From contig NZ_BAABAY010000001.1 in assembly GCF_039537665.1 (NCBI RefSeq), forward strand, positions 248,001-312,000: DNA of 64,000 nt, read 5' to 3'. Made by a program: the position numbers and the translations under genes. Below, piece after piece: positions 63,472-64,000 of this stretch; the stretch's first letter is position 1, and the number at the start of each line of letters is the position of its first letter. This stretch comes from Gaetbulibacter_A aestuarii (GTDB taxonomy: Bacteria > Bacteroidota > Bacteroidia > Flavobacteriales > Flavobacteriaceae). The notes under the pieces were generated by a model. The model was not told the origin of the DNA, did no database searches, and saw nothing but the letters and a program-made list of their open reading frames with translations.

Positions 63472-64000
63472 TTACTTTGCTGTGGCCGTTTCGAAGGCCT
63501 CCAGGCAAGTATCCAGATCGTTTCCTTGATTATGGATACAGTCACAAAATTCAAATCCGGCCGCTTCATTTTTCGTATGTACAAATTGCTTTTTACAATC
63601 GGTCAGGGAGTTTCGAGGTACTACCGCAAAACCAAAACGCGCAAAAGCTGCGGTCAGGACCATGATGATAAAGACCCCTGTGAAAAACAGCCACGGAAAC
63701 CTATTACTGTATTTTTTGGGTTTTCGAATAAGCCCAAGATCTGAAAATTGACGAAACGGAAGTAAATAGCGTATCCTGTCATAGTTCCAAACCAATATAT
63801 ACAAATTAGCAAACACCATTAAAGGGGAAGTCACAATGGATCCTTCAAACCGAACTGCATAAGACAACAACCAGATATTTACAATAATGGGTAAATACAA
63901 TAAGGCTCCCAAAGTTACCGTGCGCGGGATTAGCAACAATATCGCTGCAAGCACTTGAGCTATGCCAATAAAGGTGTAATAGTAGCCCGTATGATGCAAG
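63472..64000 (-). CDS. DoxX-like membrane protein, partial (5' end beyond window)
   Basis: At least 175 residues; the reading frame runs off the right edge, so the N-terminus is missing. The visible part has four membrane segments (such as YYTFIGIAQVLAAILLLIP and FPWLFFTGVFIIMVLTAAF) in a DoxX-like arrangement. A soluble C-terminal tail contains three cysteines (FEFCDCIHNQGNDLDTCLEA). The role is unknown. It may extend considerably to the right. Confidence 0.65.
   Translation of the reverse strand, partial: LHHTGYYYTFIGIAQVLAAILLLIPRTVTLGALLYLPIIVNIWLLSYAVRFEGSIVTSPLMVFANLYILVWNYDRIRYLLPFRQFSDLGLIRKPKKYSNRFPWLFFTGVFIIMVLTAAFARFGFAVVPRNSLTDCKKQFVHTKNEAAGFEFCDCIHNQGNDLDTCLEAFETATAK

Overview
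The window looks like chromosome from a marine-type Flavobacteriaceae (Bacteroidota). Supporting features are the AT-rich composition, Bacteroidota-type promoters (TAnnTTTG at -7, TTTG or TTG near -33), weak or absent Shine-Dalgarno sequences, and family signatures such as two GLPGLI proteins, a DUF5686 protein, a TonB-receptor-like outer-membrane barrel and a long ketol-acid reductoisomerase. Several gene starts are moved here from a non-ATG codon to a downstream ATG: metK, ilvB, the M1 peptidase, hutH, the DUF5686 gene, the bifunctional nuclease, lspA and the 51935-53209 amidohydrolase.

Layout. 38-7161: a divergent sugar cluster (MFS permease and TIM-barrel isomerase leftward; GMC dehydrogenase, gluconate-dehydrogenase-subunit-3-like protein, DUF1080 hydrolase and Gfo/Idh oxidoreductase rightward) that fits oxidation of glycosides to 3-keto-glycosides and their cleavage. 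7243-9371: azurin and a GAPN-type dehydrogenase. 9372-9884: dispersed repeats. 9885-15391: ilvD-ilvB-ilvN-ilvC. 15760-17157: metK behind a structured leader RNA. 17158-17669: repeats, palindromes and tRNA-Tyr. 17670-24947: an outer-membrane barrel, two GLPGLI proteins and a small secreted protein, divergent from a histidine kinase/response regulator pair; tandem 10-bp repeats lie between the two promoters. 24981-29743: a secreted protein, a deoxynucleoside kinase, a membrane pyrophosphatase and a soluble pyrophosphatase.

29938-38874: a secreted M1 peptidase, the histidine utilisation operon hutHUIG and a divergent LysR regulator. 38871-44371: a DUF5686 outer-membrane protein, pyruvate dehydrogenase E1 beta and etfBA. 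44399-48872: a long inverted repeat, bifunctional nuclease, NupG-like permease, thymidylate synthase, a lone glycan-binding domain protein and a membrane-anchored dihydrofolate reductase. 48922-51934: an FAD dehydrogenase, fabD and lspA. 51935-57110: amidohydrolase, galE, a PLP sugar aminotransferase, waaA and a small helical lipoprotein. 57253-62135: an SMP-30-like lipoprotein and glpD-glpK-glpF. 62231-64000: a fatty-acid hydroxylase, a lipocalin-like protein and a DoxX-like protein cut by the window edge.

The best candidates for undescribed biology are the metK leader RNA, which carries SAM-riboswitch-like strings but fits no class I can fold by eye; the two-component/GLPGLI/outer-membrane-barrel module with its shared operator; and the 3-keto-glycoside cluster, possibly under a LacI-type operator that recurs upstream of other carbon genes. 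No phage, insertion sequence, CRISPR array, toxin-antitoxin pair or secretion locus was seen.
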